Shown: positions 8,691 through 19,512, numbered from the stretch's first letter. The stretch: 64,000 nucleotides of DNA from Leptospira sp. WS58.C1 (GCF_040833995.1 NZ_CP162137.1:3332001-3396000); one strand, 5' to 3'. Notes: generated from the sequence alone by a model not told the origin. Made by a program: numbers and translations.

Positions 8691-11132
8691 GTGGTTTCCT
8701 TGGTAAATTTCTTATTTTTTTTAGGCATCCTCCTAAATACGTATTTTATATCGGTCATCCTCCATAAAAAAGGAATTTCACAACCCTTATCCAGAAACTT
8801 AGTCTCCTTTACCCTCTCTATTTTAATAGCCGGTTCAATCGCTCTTCTATTAGTTTCCTTCGAGTCTTACAAAATCCTCCCCGTAGTTTTCATTCAACTT
8901 TTAGTCGCCGGATCATTCTTAGCTTACATACTCGTTCGCAAGCTTGATCCAATATTGAGTCCACTCTCCGGTAGGAACAACTCCGGAAATTTATTTACTT
9001 ACATCATTCTTACTTTGCTGCTCGTAAGTGCTGGAGCAATGTATTCCCTTTTTCCGATAGAGTATATTAAAGGAGATAGAGATCATGGAGTGTATGTTGT
9101 TTTCGGGAGTAAAATCCAAAAAACGGGGGGTCTGAATTTTGATGATTTTCGTTATCAGGACTTGACACGGGTTTTAGGGAATAATATTATTTTCGGTTAT
9201 CCGGCAATCCATTCGGATCATTCTCCTCAGGATCCTTCCGTTCCGATCGGTTCTCTTTCTCCCCGTTTTTATCCCCTCTTCCCAACTTTTTTAGCTCTTT
9301 CCGCTGATCTATTCGGACTAGATGGGATGTTCCGAGTGAATTCAATATTCGGTGTATTATCTTTAGTATTCATATTTTTGATCGTAAAAAAATGGATAGG
9401 ACCTTGGGGAGCATTGATCGCAGTTTTTTTCTGCGCCTTCAACCCGGCTCAACTCTGGAATGTTAGGACGACCCTTTCAGAGCCTTTAGGGCAATTGCTT
9501 ATATTATTCTCATGTTACTTGGCTCTTTATTTTTTTCGAAAGAGCAAGGGATGGATGTTCTTTGCAGGCGGAGTCTTAGGATTAAGCAGTTTCAATAGGA
9601 TAGACAGTTTAATTTATTTTCCTGCACTCGTGATCCTCGTTGGTTATTTATTATTTTTAAGAAAAAAATCTCTTTGGAGAGGATTTAACTTCTTATTCGG
9701 ATATTCGGCGATTTCGATCTTAGGAGTTTTATACGGTTATATCAATTCCAAACCGTACATGCTTGATCTATGGAGAAGTAAACAGTTACTAAAATTAACC
9801 GTTTTTTGTGTTTTTTCATCTATCTTACTATCCGGTTTATTGATCTTCTCCAATTTACAATTCGGAAAACAATCGATTGTATTACTTAAAAACACGATCC
9901 TCAAGAATAAAAAAATCTTACGGATCGTAATTCTTTCCTCCTTATTTCTCTTAATTACATTCGCTTATTCTATTCAACCTGTAATTAGTAATTCGGAGAA
10001 TCTAACTGATTTCTTTTATTTCAAAAAGAACAGCTTTATATTCTTCTTATTTTATGTTCCTCTTATTCTAGTATTGTTCGGGATCGGAGGATATGATCTA
10101 TTAGTCTTCCGAAAACAATCTTCCGGCTCATTGGTATTTTTGCTATTAGGATCCCTTCTCTCTTTTGTTTACTTCTACGATCCGAGCATTTATCCGGATC
10201 ATTACTGGGCATCTAGACGCTGGCTCTTATTTCCCGTTCCTTTTGTATGTATAATGGGAGTTTTGGGAATGTATTCTCTTCCCATAAAAAAACAAGTATT
10301 TAAGTCTACCCTGATCGCAATCGTATTTGCAGGTTATGTATATCATCTTTACAATCGAGAAAGATTGATCTTCTTTGAAAGAATGTTGTCCGGTTATTCG
10401 GAGGAATTCGAAAGACTATCTATCGCTTTACCGAACGAGAAAGCGATATACTTTACCAAAAAACAGGATCTTGCAAGCCCCCTTCGTTATCTAAGCGGAA
10501 GAGAAACTTATTTGATCCACAAGACCCGTCCTTTTTTAGAAAAAGCAAGCCGACTGATCGAATCAGGTTGGAATGTATATTTGATCGAAGAAGACTTCCA
10601 TTTAGAAGATGGATCTGTTACTTTAGAAAAAGTGGATCAGATCAGTTTAGAAGGAAATTATCCTTTGGATACGGTGAATCGTTATCCGGATATGCTTTTG
10701 TATAGAGGGGTCTTCTTACAGGTTTATAAATTAGGATTAGGCCCGAAGGTCTCCATCCAGACAAAAAAATCGGTCTCTATAAATCCTTCTCAATTCACCT
10801 ACACGTTAAAGACGGTAAGATCGGAACGTAAAAGCCAGCCGAATGTTTATGAAGAAGTGAAAGCCTACGCGTATTGTTTTCAGATAAACCCTACTGGAAA
10901 GTTTAAAGTGGAATTCGAAGGAGAGTCCCTTAGCCAAGCTACTTTCAGCGTGACTGCGAACCAATCTTCTTCCGTAATTTTTCCCGAGTCTCCAGGAGTT
11001 GGGGACGATAGAAAGATGAACATCGAATTCTCAGTGGAAAATCCCGAGACAGACGATATACAAATCAGGTTCCACACGAAAAGGGACAGGCAAGCAGTTC
11101 TTAAATCCCTGCAATTATCGAGAATTCCCTGA
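8691..11132 (+). CDS. GT-C/GT39-type integral membrane glycosyltransferase-like protein
   Basis: An 813-aa protein with about a dozen hydrophobic segments in the first 560 residues and a soluble C-terminal domain. It begins at GTG. The first large periplasmic loop holds an acidic motif (KGDRDHGVYVVF), the place where ArnT/PMT-like (GT39) enzymes keep catalytic Asp residues, followed by LSPRFYPLFPTFLALSADLFG and later SFNRIDSLIYFPALV. These enzymes move sugars from polyprenyl-phosphate carriers onto envelope targets. The acceptor is unknown. The small membrane protein gene starts within a few bases of its stop, so both are probably co-transcribed. Confidence 0.75.
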   Translation: MVSLVNFLFFLGILLNTYFISVILHKKGISQPLSRNLVSFTLSILIAGSIALLLVSFESYKILPVVFIQLLVAGSFLAYILVRKLDPILSPLSGRNNSGNLFTYIILTLLLVSAGAMYSLFPIEYIKGDRDHGVYVVFGSKIQKTGGLNFDDFRYQDLTRVLGNNIIFGYPAIHSDHSPQDPSVPIGSLSPRFYPLFPTFLALSADLFGLDGMFRVNSIFGVLSLVFIFLIVKKWIGPWGALIAVFFCAFNPAQLWNVRTTLSEPLGQLLILFSCYLALYFFRKSKGWMFFAGGVLGLSSFNRIDSLIYFPALVILVGYLLFLRKKSLWRGFNFLFGYSAISILGVLYGYINSKPYMLDLWRSKQLLKLTVFCVFSSILLSGLLIFSNLQFGKQSIVLLKNTILKNKKILRIVILSSLFLLITFAYSIQPVISNSENLTDFFYFKKNSFIFFLFYVPLILVLFGIGGYDLLVFRKQSSGSLVFLLLGSLLSFVYFYDPSIYPDHYWASRRWLLFPVPFVCIMGVLGMYSLPIKKQVFKSTLIAIVFAGYVYHLYNRERLIFFERMLSGYSEEFERLSIALPNEKAIYFTKKQDLASPLRYLSGRETYLIHKTRPFLEKASRLIESGWNVYLIEEDFHLEDGSVTLEKVDQISLEGNYPLDTVNRYPDMLLYRGVFLQVYKLGLGPKVSIQTKKSVSINPSQFTYTLKTVRSERKSQPNVYEEVKAYAYCFQINPTGKFKVEFEGESLSQATFSVTANQSSSVIFPESPGVGDDRKMNIEFSVENPETDDIQIRFHTKRDRQAVLKSLQLSRIP

Positions 11133-11139
11133 ACGGAGA

Positions 11140-11442
11140 ATGATTATGCTATATTCTGTCGTATTAACTTTGGTCTGCCTTTTCGCTTTGGTTCTCGGGA
11201 TCCGAAATCTAGGAAAATTTCCCCTAAGTTTAGAAGAGTTCCGTTTAGAGATCGAGACCTCATTTGCTAACCCGTTTTCCGGAAAGTCCTTAATCTGGTT
11301 CTTGTTTCTGATCAGTTTTTTCCTTTTACCGTTTTTCTGGGGATTAACCTTCTTCCTTCAATCGGATGCGAATGTATTGGTTATCATTTTAGGATTATTT
11401 TGGATCTATTTTTGGAGCAGAACACTCATTCTGTTTCGATAG
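11140..11442 (+). CDS. Small membrane protein of unknown function
   Basis: A 100-aa protein with an N-terminal transmembrane segment (about residues 3-22) and two more near the C-terminus (SLIWFLFLISFFLLPFFWG and VLVIILGLFWIYFW). GGAG at 11135-11138 fits a start at the second ATG, 11146, slightly better than 11140. It lies directly after the membrane glycosyltransferase gene and may assist it, but this is only inferred from position. No family is recognised. Confidence 0.6.
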   Translation: MIMLYSVVLTLVCLFALVLGIRNLGKFPLSLEEFRLEIETSFANPFSGKSLIWFLFLISFFLLPFFWGLTFFLQSDANVLVIILGLFWIYFWSRTLILFR

Positions 11443-11540
11443 GCGAGATTTCCCGAAATAACCGCAAAAAAGTAGTTTGCATTCAAGCTTTTCAGAAATT
11501 TCGTGTTTTATAGCCCTATTTATTTGGAGAACGAAAGTTC

Positions 11541-12302
11541 ATGAAGATCATCGTTTTAGTGAAACAGGTGCCTGACACCGAAACGAATATCAAAGTCGGG
11601 GACAAGTCCATCAATGAAGCCGGAATTAAATGGATTATCTCTCCGTACGACGAATTCGCAATTGAAGAAGGACTTAGATTACGCGAGAAAAACGGAGGAG
11701 AGGTTATTGCAGTCTCTCTAGGACCGGATCGCGTTCAAGAGTCTTTACGCCAAGCATACGCAATGGGAGCGGACCGTGCCGTTCAGATCAAAGTGGACAA
11801 TTACGTTCCATTCGACACCGTTTTAACCGCAGAACTGATCGCAAATTTCGCGAAAGCTGAAAATGCAGATATCATCATCGGCGGACGCCAATCTATCGAT
11901 AGCGATAGTTCCCAAGTAGTGATCCAAGTAGCAGAAGGCCTCGGGATTGCTCATATTTCTTTCGCAGTTAGTTTAGAGATCAGCGGAACTTCCGTAAAAG
12001 CTACCAAAGAAGTAGAAGGTGGAACACAAGTTGTGGAAACCAGCCTACCTGTAGCAATCACTGCTCAAAAAGGATTAAACGAACCTCGTTATCCTAACCT
12101 AAAAGGTTTGATGGCTGCAAAGAAAAAGCCTATCGAAACCAAAACGCCTGCAGATCTGGGAAATCCTGCAAGCAAGATTGAAGTAGTGGGCCTTGAGCCT
12201 CCTCCACCTCGTATTCCTGGTCGCAAGTTAGAAGCGGCAGATGCGAAAGGTTACGCTGAACAATTAGTAAAAGCTCTTCGCGAAGAAGCTAAGGTTATCT
12301 AA
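11541..12302 (+). CDS. etfB: Electron transfer flavoprotein subunit beta
   Basis: A 253-aa ETF beta subunit with MKIIVLVKQVPDTETNIKV at the N-terminus, DEFAIEEGLRLREKNGG, the AMP-binding region around GADRAVQI and IIIGGRQSIDSDSSQV, and the C-terminal recognition-loop area PNLKGLMAAKKKPIE. With EtfA it forms the soluble FAD/AMP heterodimer that collects electrons from acyl-CoA dehydrogenases and passes them to ETF:quinone oxidoreductase. GGAG precedes the ATG. Eleven bases separate it from etfA, so the two are one operon. A roughly 100-base gap upstream holds the promoter. Confidence 0.97.
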   Translation: MKIIVLVKQVPDTETNIKVGDKSINEAGIKWIISPYDEFAIEEGLRLREKNGGEVIAVSLGPDRVQESLRQAYAMGADRAVQIKVDNYVPFDTVLTAELIANFAKAENADIIIGGRQSIDSDSSQVVIQVAEGLGIAHISFAVSLEISGTSVKATKEVEGGTQVVETSLPVAITAQKGLNEPRYPNLKGLMAAKKKPIETKTPADLGNPASKIEVVGLEPPPPRIPGRKLEAADAKGYAEQLVKALREEAKVI

Positions 12303-12313
12303 GGAGAACACCC

Positions 12314-13273
12314 GTGAGCAACGTTTTAATCGTAGGCGAACTCAAAAACGGAGAACTCAAAAAGATCTCCAAAGAAATCACTTCCGCTGGCCGCAAAATT
12401 GCGGACGCACTCGGAGGAAAAGTTACCGCTCTTCTTATCGGATCCGGAGTTGAAAAATTCGCAGGAGACCTGGGAGCAGTCGGAGCGGACAGCATAGTTA
12501 CCGTAAATGCAGGGGACTTCAACGCGGAAACTTGGGCGAACTTAGTAGCCGGAGTAATTCAGGACAAAAAACCTTCCGTTGTTTTAGTTCCTCACACTTC
12601 TCAAGGAAAAGATTATTCTCCAAGAGTAGCTGTTAAAGTAGGAGCGGGAATCGTAGCTGATGCAGTAGGTCTTTCCGTAGATGGCGGCAAAGTAGTAGCT
12701 AAGAAGCCGATCTACTCCGGAAAAGCATACGGTAATTTCAAAATTACTAGCGATGTAGCTATCTTTACCGTTCGTCCAAACTCTCAAGAAGTAGTACAAA
12801 AAGCCGGAGCAGGTGCAACTGAAGCCGCTAGTCCGTCTGCTGGAGATGCGAAAGTTAAAATTGTTTCATCTGATCTAAGCGGTGGGAACAAAGTTCAATT
12901 AGCGGAAGCTTCTATCATCGTATCCGGGGGACGTGGAATTAAAGGACCTGAAAACTGGCCTGTTCTCCAAGGTTTGGCGGACGTTTTAGGTGCGGCTTTA
13001 GGTGCTTCTCGTGCTGCGGTCGACGCAGGCTGGATTTCTCATAGCCATCAAGTGGGTCAAACCGGTAAAACCGTTTCCCCGAACTGCTATATCGCATGCG
13101 GAATTTCCGGAGCGATCCAGCACTTAGCCGGAATGGGTTCCTCCAAGTATATCGTGGCTATCAATAAGGACGGAGATGCTCCGATCTTCAAAGTAGCTAC
13201 CTACGGAGTCGTAGGAGATCTTTTCGAAGTCGTGCCGGCTCTGACCGACGAGTTTAAAAAAGTACTTGGATAA
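12314..13273 (+). CDS. etfA: Electron transfer flavoprotein subunit alpha
   Basis: A 319-aa ETF alpha subunit. The C-terminal FAD-binding domain is complete: [37 protein letters not shown] (Arg and Ser/His contacts to flavin), [19 protein letters not shown] and IQHLAGM, then [14 protein letters not shown]. It starts with GTG and overlaps no gene. It is the partner of the etfB gene just upstream and serves beta-oxidation. The next gene, a LolA-like protein, starts 32 bases later and may be read from the same transcript. Confidence 0.97.
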   Translation: MSNVLIVGELKNGELKKISKEITSAGRKIADALGGKVTALLIGSGVEKFAGDLGAVGADSIVTVNAGDFNAETWANLVAGVIQDKKPSVVLVPHTSQGKDYSPRVAVKVGAGIVADAVGLSVDGGKVVAKKPIYSGKAYGNFKITSDVAIFTVRPNSQEVVQKAGAGATEAASPSAGDAKVKIVSSDLSGGNKVQLAEASIIVSGGRGIKGPENWPVLQGLADVLGAALGASRAAVDAGWISHSHQVGQTGKTVSPNCYIACGISGAIQHLAGMGSSKYIVAINKDGDAPIFKVATYGVVGDLFEVVPALTDEFKKVLG

Positions 13274-13305
13274 TTTCGTCTAATGAAGCCATAGTAGGAA
13301 CGATT

Positions 13306-13896
13306 ATGGCTTCATCCAAGGGTATCTTATCCTTTTTGGGTGCCGCAGCTCTACTGGTCTGCGGCACTTCTATTTTATCCGATCCTGGCAAGGAACGGTT
13401 AAGCGGCGTCATCGGAAAGATGGCCGAAATTTCCAGTTTTCGGGCGAGTATTACGATCAATAATGAACTCACCGGAACTCTGTCTTATCAAAAACCGAAT
13501 CATATCCATGTAAAATTTTCCGACGGAAGGGTCATCGCTTCCAACGGACGTTATCTTTGGTTTTATTCCCCTTCCAGAGGAATTGTAGGAAAACAGGACG
13601 TAAAAGGTATGACCGGAGGAATGGCTGGCCTACTCTCCGGATACGAAGAGGTGACCCCAGTGGGAGGTTCGCTTCGCCTAAAATCAGCAACCAGAACTTA
13701 CGAAGAGATCGTGGTTACCCTAGGTCCTGACAATACTCCTCGTTCCCTCCGAATGAAGAGCAGATCTACAGGAGAATATACCTCCGTAAGTTTTTCCGGA
13801 GTCCAAACCGGTATAGGTTTACCTGCGTCCCTCTTCAATTTCGGAGCACCTGCGAACGCGCAAATTGTGGAGAACCCGCTTAACGAGAGGGAATAA
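13306..13896 (+). CDS. LolA-like outer-membrane lipoprotein carrier protein
   Basis: A 196-aa exported protein with a signal peptide ([19 protein letters not shown]) and a LolA/LolB-type half-barrel pattern: [48 protein letters not shown] and a late strand [19 protein letters not shown]. In the sequence, the order 'coat helix, FRASI strand, YLWFY strand' is what I use for the call. LolA carries lipoproteins across the periplasm, and lipoprotein-rich spirochaetes need such a carrier, though not every LolA-fold protein has this job. It ends 3 bases before the next gene. Confidence 0.7.
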   Translation: MASSKGILSFLGAAALLVCGTSILSDPGKERLSGVIGKMAEISSFRASITINNELTGTLSYQKPNHIHVKFSDGRVIASNGRYLWFYSPSRGIVGKQDVKGMTGGMAGLLSGYEEVTPVGGSLRLKSATRTYEEIVVTLGPDNTPRSLRMKSRSTGEYTSVSFSGVQTGIGLPASLFNFGAPANAQIVENPLNERE

Positions 13897-13899
13897 GTT

Positions 13900-15732
13900 T
13901 TGTCTACTTCTCGCACAGACGCCCATAAGGTCTTCGCAGACCTCTATCGAAAGACACGTTCTCCGGAACACCAACAGAAGATAGACGAAGTCATACAAAA
14001 ATCGAACGATATATTCATTCGTATCGACTTGATGAAAAAAGTCGACGAAGAGTTCGAACAAAAGAAGAAAGAAGAATCAGGCAAAAAACCGGAGGAAGAA
14101 GATAGATCTTCAAAATCATCTCAGTCCTCCTCCGCTTCTTCCAAAGCTGCGCCTAAACCTGTAAAAAGACAACAGGATGCCGGAGCAGGTCTAGGATTTC
14201 TCGCCAACCTTTTCGGTGGAAATGCGAATATTACGAAATTTGCAAAAGAAACCGGAACTGTAGAAGTAGGTTTTTTAGGAAGAAATTCCAAGATCGCTCC
14301 TTCTGTAGAAAGACTATTCAAAGCATTAAAAGAAGACCAGATCATATCCACATTACAGGCGCTTAGGCTTGCGGAAAGCCAAGGTTGGAGACATTGGAGA
14401 CCATTGGTCTACAATGTGGTACTGAATTTTAATAAATTTTTCAATAACTTCATCTCTTTAGATTCGCTCTTCATCGACGAAATTTCTCCGGAGATCTTTT
14501 TGAACAGATCTTTGAAGATGCAGATGTATTATGCACGTCATCTTTCCAGGAACGACGCCAGAGATATCATCTTAGGCCATGTTCCGGAGTTGGTAAAGAA
14601 GGACGAAAAATTATCCGTAAAACTTCCGTCCATCATATCCGGCTTGAACTATGGATTAAATCTGGAAAACGGAAGACCCAAACTTACGGATGCGATCCGG
14701 GCATTCTATGTGGTTTCCAATAAAAAGGTGATCACTTGGGACGAAATATTAGATTCTCTGAATGTTCCTCCGATCAACGAAACCAAATTCCAGGGTTCTC
14801 CCGATATAACCAAAGAAGTGGAAACAACATTGATCAAATTGTCGGATGATATTCTGACAAGGATGAACAAGAAAGAAGAACTACACGGTCTAAGACAACG
14901 TTATTTCAAAATAGACGATAATGGAAAGATCTCATTCGATTTCTTGAACGGGGTTGTAGACGATTATTTCGCCCATCATATGCCAGAGAATATGAATTCT
15001 GCGGCATTTAAATCCTCATATAAAGGAATGCCTCATAAACTGATCCATATCCTACTTCGTGATTTTCAGTCATGTTACACTCCTTTATTGGAAGGAATGG
15101 TTAAGATCGGGACTAAAAACCATAATAGGGATGTGCTGGTGATCCAACCCGGCCTATTCAAAGCGGAGATAGAGGAAATTAATAATCTTCTTAGACAATT
15201 GGATGCGTTCAACAAAAAGTATCCCAGCTTTCAATATACTTTCTCCAATTTTAACCAAAATACTTCAGGCGGATCCGTAGAAGACCAGATCACGGTAAAC
15301 TTGCTAAGATTACTTTCGGAAGCTTCCGCCTTCATGGGAAAATTTGCGGAAAAAATCAACGTATTGGTGGAAAACCATCTATTAGCAAAAGATTATGAAA
15401 CGAAAGGACAATTAAACGAAAGGGTCCTTGCTTCTAAAGAAAAAGTGATCGAAGAAGTGAAAGTCCTTCACAGATTCATACCATATTATGATTCCACGAT
15501 GGTCTCCGGGAATCGTTTAAACGGCAAAACTTTGGAATACGTTTTTGTGGATATGGCGCAGCTATTATTTAACTACGCAGTCATCTATAAAGACAAGTTC
15601 ACCGTTAACAAACTGACCGCTCATAGAAAGTTGGATTCGGAACTAAGCGCATTAAAGGCCGAGTACGAACGTCTATCCGGAAAAACTTTCGACGATCCAC
15701 AAAACCGATTCTCTTCCTCGGAGGAACAATGA
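13900..15732 (+). CDS. Large spirochaete protein of unknown function (possibly DUF5312 type)
   Basis: A 610-aa soluble protein starting at TTG, with GAGAGGG 9 bases upstream. It has a charged N-terminal part with helices, a low-complexity linker rich in Ser, Lys and Pro (about residues 50-95, [18 protein letters not shown]), and then a long mixed helical body. I see no signal peptide, membrane segment or nucleotide-binding motif. It resembles the family of unknown function kept in spirochaetes that I know as DUF5312, but I am not sure of that assignment. Its stop overlaps the trpS start (ATGA), which implies translational coupling. Keeping it between lolA-like and trpS suggests a housekeeping role. 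Confidence 0.7.
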   Translation: MSTSRTDAHKVFADLYRKTRSPEHQQKIDEVIQKSNDIFIRIDLMKKVDEEFEQKKKEESGKKPEEEDRSSKSSQSSSASSKAAPKPVKRQQDAGAGLGFLANLFGGNANITKFAKETGTVEVGFLGRNSKIAPSVERLFKALKEDQIISTLQALRLAESQGWRHWRPLVYNVVLNFNKFFNNFISLDSLFIDEISPEIFLNRSLKMQMYYARHLSRNDARDIILGHVPELVKKDEKLSVKLPSIISGLNYGLNLENGRPKLTDAIRAFYVVSNKKVITWDEILDSLNVPPINETKFQGSPDITKEVETTLIKLSDDILTRMNKKEELHGLRQRYFKIDDNGKISFDFLNGVVDDYFAHHMPENMNSAAFKSSYKGMPHKLIHILLRDFQSCYTPLLEGMVKIGTKNHNRDVLVIQPGLFKAEIEEINNLLRQLDAFNKKYPSFQYTFSNFNQNTSGGSVEDQITVNLLRLLSEASAFMGKFAEKINVLVENHLLAKDYETKGQLNERVLASKEKVIEEVKVLHRFIPYYDSTMVSGNRLNGKTLEYVFVDMAQLLFNYAVIYKDKFTVNKLTAHRKLDSELSALKAEYERLSGKTFDDPQNRFSSSEEQ

Positions 15733-16709
15733 GGATATTGACCGGAGTACAACCTTCTGGTAAATTACATTTAGGAAATTACTTCTCCGTTATACGCAAG
15801 TTAGTCGATTATCAAAACAATTCAGATCTATTCTGTTTTGTGGCAGATTTACATGCCTTGACTACTTTTAGTTCCGCAAAAAACCAAACGGAAAATACTT
15901 ATGATGCCGTTTGCGATTTTTTAGCCTTAGGAATTGATCCGGACAAATGTGCTTTCTGGATCCAATCGGAAGTTCCGGAAGTAACGGAACTCACTTGGTA
16001 TTTGAGCATGTCGATCACAGTTCCTAAATTGGAATTAGCTCACTCTTATAAAGATAAAGTCGCAAAGGGAATTGTTCCGAGCGGTGGACTTTTCTTTTAT
16101 CCGGTATTAATGGCAGCGGATATTCTTGCATTCAATAGTGATAAGGTGCCTGTAGGAAAAGACCAAAAGCAACATTTAGAATACGCAAGAGATATAGCGG
16201 AGAAGTTCAACTCCCAATATGGAGAAACTTTTAAACTTCCGGAACCTGAAATTGACGAGGAGACTGCGATTGTGCCCGGAGTGGACGGTGCAAAAATGTC
16301 CAAGTCGTATGGAAATACGATCAACTTTTTCGATGATGAGAAGAAGTTAAAAAAATCGGTAATGGGAATTCTCACGGATTCCGCCGGAGTGGAAGAGCCG
16401 AAGGATTATGAAAAAAGTATAATATATGCGATCCATTCCCTTTTCTTAGACGAGTCCGGCAAAAAGGATCTGCAATCCAGATTTACCAACCCGGGAACCG
16501 GTTACGGAGATCTCAAAAAAGCACTGTTAGAAACGATCTTAGATTATTTCGGGCCTTACAGAAAAAAAAGAGAAAAGATCTCGGCTGATCCAGCATACGT
16601 AAGATCCGTCATGAAAAAAGGTTCCGATAAAGCAAGAGCGGCTTCGTCCCAGATCTTGGATAAGGTGAGAGACAGACTCGGGATCGGGATCTCAAAAGTT
16701 TCTAACTAA
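15729..16709 (+). CDS. trpS: Tryptophanyl-tRNA synthetase
   Basis: A complete 326-aa class I aminoacyl-tRNA synthetase that charges tRNA-Trp. The HIGH-type motif is [10 protein letters not shown] (residues 9-18) and the KMSKS loop is [14 protein letters not shown]. Further family signs are [28 protein letters not shown] and [22 protein letters not shown]. It overlaps the upstream gene by four bases (ATGA). A perfect hairpin follows the stop codon. Confidence 0.97.
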   Translation: MRILTGVQPSGKLHLGNYFSVIRKLVDYQNNSDLFCFVADLHALTTFSSAKNQTENTYDAVCDFLALGIDPDKCAFWIQSEVPEVTELTWYLSMSITVPKLELAHSYKDKVAKGIVPSGGLFFYPVLMAADILAFNSDKVPVGKDQKQHLEYARDIAEKFNSQYGETFKLPEPEIDEETAIVPGVDGAKMSKSYGNTINFFDDEKKLKKSVMGILTDSAGVEEPKDYEKSIIYAIHSLFLDESGKKDLQSRFTNPGTGYGDLKKALLETILDYFGPYRKKREKISADPAYVRSVMKKGSDKARAASSQILDKVRDRLGIGISKVSN

Positions 16710-16716
16710 AAAATAC

Positions 16717-16736
16717 CGCGGAATGAGAATTCCGCG
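16717..16736. terminator. Perfect 8-bp hairpin between trpS and comEC-like gene
   Basis: CGCGGAAT and ATTCCGCG form a perfect 8-bp stem with a GAGA tetraloop, 7 bases after the trpS stop. It is not followed by a T-run, so it could be a weak terminator, an mRNA-stabilising hairpin or a protein site. Confidence 0.4.
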
Positions 16737-16768
16737 TACGATCCCGACATCCCGAGACAGGTATTCGT

Positions 16769-18661
16769 ATGGGCGAATACTTGGAACAAAACTACCGAGA
16801 CTGGATCCCGTCCTCCTTATTTTCCTATCTAATCCTTGGACTTTTATCCGCTTTATTTCTAGATATTTTCTTTCCGGACCTCGTCCTAGTTTGGACGGCG
16901 ATACATTCAATTAGAATAATATTCTTTTCTCTTTCATTTTCCTCAGGAAAAAAGATCTCCAGCTTTTCTTGGGGAGTGATCTTATTTTTTATTTTAGCGA
17001 TCTTCGGTTACACCAAAAGATCCGCTCCTTTTTTAGAAGAATCCGGTTTCTGGAAAAAACAATTCTCCCAAAAGATCAACCAAACATTGGATAAAGCAAA
17101 GATAGAAGGTAGAGCCAAGGAAATTTCCTTAGGATTGGTTTTAGGAGATGCAAAAGGTTTAGACAAAGAATTTAAGAAGAATGCTAGAGAAGGAGGGATT
17201 TTACATTTATTCGCAGCCTCAGGCCTACACTTGGGAATTTTAATCGGATGTATGTTTGTGATCCTAAAACGAATTCCTTTTTTAGGATATTATATTCCGA
17301 GAATACTCCCTGTGCTATTGGGACTCATTTACTTAACCTGTTTAGGTTTTCCGATCTCACTTGCAAGAGCATGGATATTCGCAACCTGGATACTCTTACA
17401 ATCATTGTTTTTTAGAAAATCTAGACCGGCAGATCTATTGATCTCTTCTGTCGGACTAGTTTATCTTTGGGACCCGGTTCGTTCTTTCGGAGTTTCTTTT
17501 TTACTTTCTTTCGGTGCAGTATCAGGCATTCTACTTTTGCTTCCAATTTTCCAGAAATGTATTCCCCCCATACCGGAAGATAAAACGATCCTAAGTCGAT
17601 TTTTAGGTTTTTGGAGAGAAAATCTTTTGGTTTCCTTATCCGCAGGGATAGGCACTTTACCTTCTTTAATTTATTATTTTGGGACCTATAGTTTCGGTTC
17701 TCTGGGTTTAAATCTGATCTTGGTCCCAATCTGCGGGATATTACTTCCTCTATTATATTTTTCTTTAGCATTAGAATCCGTGCATATTTCCTTACTCGCC
17801 AAACCGTTCTGGCAGATCGTTTTATTCCTTTTGGAAATATTAGAAAAGGTGACTCTCTATTGGGGTGAATCGAATTGGAATTGGATGTATCATTATCGAG
17901 GACCCACAAAGTTTTTCGGTTTAGTGATCTGGTTTTTATTCTTAAACTTCTTATTCTTATGGAAATTGCTCCCTTCCGATAAAATTGAGAATTCCAACTT
18001 AGATCTTTCTGATTCCGTAAAGAATAAGACCCGTACCCACCCATTGCTCAAGAACATCTGGATCTTGGGATTTTGTATCTGTTGCGGTTTCCAATTTTTA
18101 TTGGCGAATTCTTCCACTTGGATACGGCTTCCCGATGTATTTTTCGGAGATCGATTCACCTTTTTGGTCCAAGAAAAGAACAGATTAGTTCTTGGAGGAA
18201 AATGTAAGTATAGTTCCAAAATTCTGTATAAGTCCTTGGGCAAAGATCCGGAAAGATTCTGCGGAAATTCCAAAACACGAAACGAGATCTATATTGAACA
18301 TGAATCCTGCTTGGAATGGATCTCCGAATGTTTAAGAAGAAACCAAAACCTATCCCTGAAATACGGAGGAAAAGAAAAACCTAAGACCGCAGGTTTTGAA
18401 AATTGGATCTTAGTCCCTAAGTTAGTGGAATTTCAACTACCGGACCCAGGCCAAAAACTGATCCGATTCGAAGTCGGAAAAGATTCCCTTCTCACTTTAG
18501 CAAACCGGACAAAAAAAGGAGAAGGGATCATACTCATCCTTTCCAGATTTGGGATGAAAGATGATCCGAGAGACTGGAATCGATTTAGAAAACAGCTTGG
18601 AATCGCTCCCGGTTGGAAGTTTATTGGAAGTGATGAACTCCCCGGAATACCCGTTTTATAA
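16769..18661 (+). CDS. ComEC/Rec2-family membrane protein lacking a recognisable hydrolase domain
   Basis: A 630-aa polytopic protein with the 'Competence' domain of ComEC: LGDAKGLDKEFKKNAREGGILHLFAASGLHLGIL (about residues 125-160) and the later LSAGIGTLPSLIYYFGTYSFGSLGLNLI. In naturally competent bacteria ComEC is the inner-membrane channel for incoming single-stranded DNA. The usual C-terminal metallo-beta-lactamase domain with its HxHxDH motif is absent; instead there is a poorly conserved soluble tail of about 200 residues. The N-terminal OB-fold region also looks short. The gene overlaps the start of rsmA. Competence has not been established by anything here. Confidence 0.8.
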   Translation: MGEYLEQNYRDWIPSSLFSYLILGLLSALFLDIFFPDLVLVWTAIHSIRIIFFSLSFSSGKKISSFSWGVILFFILAIFGYTKRSAPFLEESGFWKKQFSQKINQTLDKAKIEGRAKEISLGLVLGDAKGLDKEFKKNAREGGILHLFAASGLHLGILIGCMFVILKRIPFLGYYIPRILPVLLGLIYLTCLGFPISLARAWIFATWILLQSLFFRKSRPADLLISSVGLVYLWDPVRSFGVSFLLSFGAVSGILLLLPIFQKCIPPIPEDKTILSRFLGFWRENLLVSLSAGIGTLPSLIYYFGTYSFGSLGLNLILVPICGILLPLLYFSLALESVHISLLAKPFWQIVLFLLEILEKVTLYWGESNWNWMYHYRGPTKFFGLVIWFLFLNFLFLWKLLPSDKIENSNLDLSDSVKNKTRTHPLLKNIWILGFCICCGFQFLLANSSTWIRLPDVFFGDRFTFLVQEKNRLVLGGKCKYSSKILYKSLGKDPERFCGNSKTRNEIYIEHESCLEWISECLRRNQNLSLKYGGKEKPKTAGFENWILVPKLVEFQLPDPGQKLIRFEVGKDSLLTLANRTKKGEGIILILSRFGMKDDPRDWNRFRKQLGIAPGWKFIGSDELPGIPVL

Positions 18662-19511
18662 ACCCAATATAATCCGGGAATTCTTATCCGAACGATCTTC
18701 TGCTCCGCTTAAAAAATGGGGGCAAAACTTTCTAATCGATCCAAACGCTGTAAAAACTTTATTCTCCAGCGCAGCTCCGGAACTGATCGACAGAGCGGAA
18801 CTGATCCTGGAAATCGGCCCGGGTTTAGGAGCACTCTCCCACATACTCTACGGCCTCGGAAAAAAGCTGAGATTGTACGAGATCGATCCGGTATATTATA
18901 AATGGCTAAATGAATTCCTTCCTGGAACGGAAATCATTTTAGGAGATGCGAGAGAAACATTATCCGAACAAGAAAATAGCTCCTGTTTTTTATTCGGAAA
19001 TCTGCCTTATTATATCACTTCCGAACTCATACTTCTTTCATTGGAAAAGCTTCCGAATTTGTTAGGAGCGGTCTTTTTGGTACAAAAAGAATTCGCGCAA
19101 AGAATCACTAAAGAGATCTCTTCTCTTTCTATTTATGCGGGAGCCTACGGAAAATTCCGAAGTAAAAAGACGATCAAGGCTGGATGTTTTTATCCTTCTC
19201 CCAATGTGGATTCGAGCGTTCTCACGTTTGTTTCAGACAAAAGATTTTCCCAAAAAACATCTTATCAAGTTTTAGAAATATTATGCAGGACCTTATTTTG
19301 GGGCAAAAGAAAAAAGATAGGTTCATCCATCAAAGAAGCCCCATTGGATTCCTTTTATCCGAACGGTCTTCCCCTCCAAATCTCGCATGAAAATTTAAGA
19401 TCTAAATTGAAAGAATGTTTAGAGTCTGCAGGAATTTCCTTAGATAAAAGACCGGAAGAGTTAAAGGCGGAAGATTTTTATAAGGTTGTGGAGTTTTTTC
19501 AGATCGATTAA
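18633..19511 (+). CDS. rsmA: 16S rRNA (adenine(1518)-N6/adenine(1519)-N6) dimethyltransferase
   Basis: The KsgA/RsmA enzyme, which dimethylates two adjacent adenines near the 3' end of 16S rRNA using S-adenosylmethionine. Motifs: KKWGQNFLIDPNAV, the SAM loop LEIGPGLGALS, and the catalytic FGNLPYYITSELIL. I place the start at ATG 18633 (292 aa), which gives the standard family length; the frame is open further upstream to 18561 but that would lie wholly inside the comEC-like gene. It overlaps that gene by 29 bases and ends at a terminator shared with rsgA. Confidence 0.95.
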   Translation: MNSPEYPFYKPNIIREFLSERSSAPLKKWGQNFLIDPNAVKTLFSSAAPELIDRAELILEIGPGLGALSHILYGLGKKLRLYEIDPVYYKWLNEFLPGTEIILGDARETLSEQENSSCFLFGNLPYYITSELILLSLEKLPNLLGAVFLVQKEFAQRITKEISSLSIYAGAYGKFRSKKTIKAGCFYPSPNVDSSVLTFVSDKRFSQKTSYQVLEILCRTLFWGKRKKIGSSIKEAPLDSFYPNGLPLQISHENLRSKLKECLESAGISLDKRPEELKAEDFYKVVEFFQID

Positions 19512-19512
19512 A

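Noticed and set aside
17421..18044. A 207-aa open frame on the minus strand inside the comEC-like gene
   Set aside because: It is antisense to a membrane gene with clear family motifs, is Lys/Arg/Ser-rich and has no ribosome site or family pattern.
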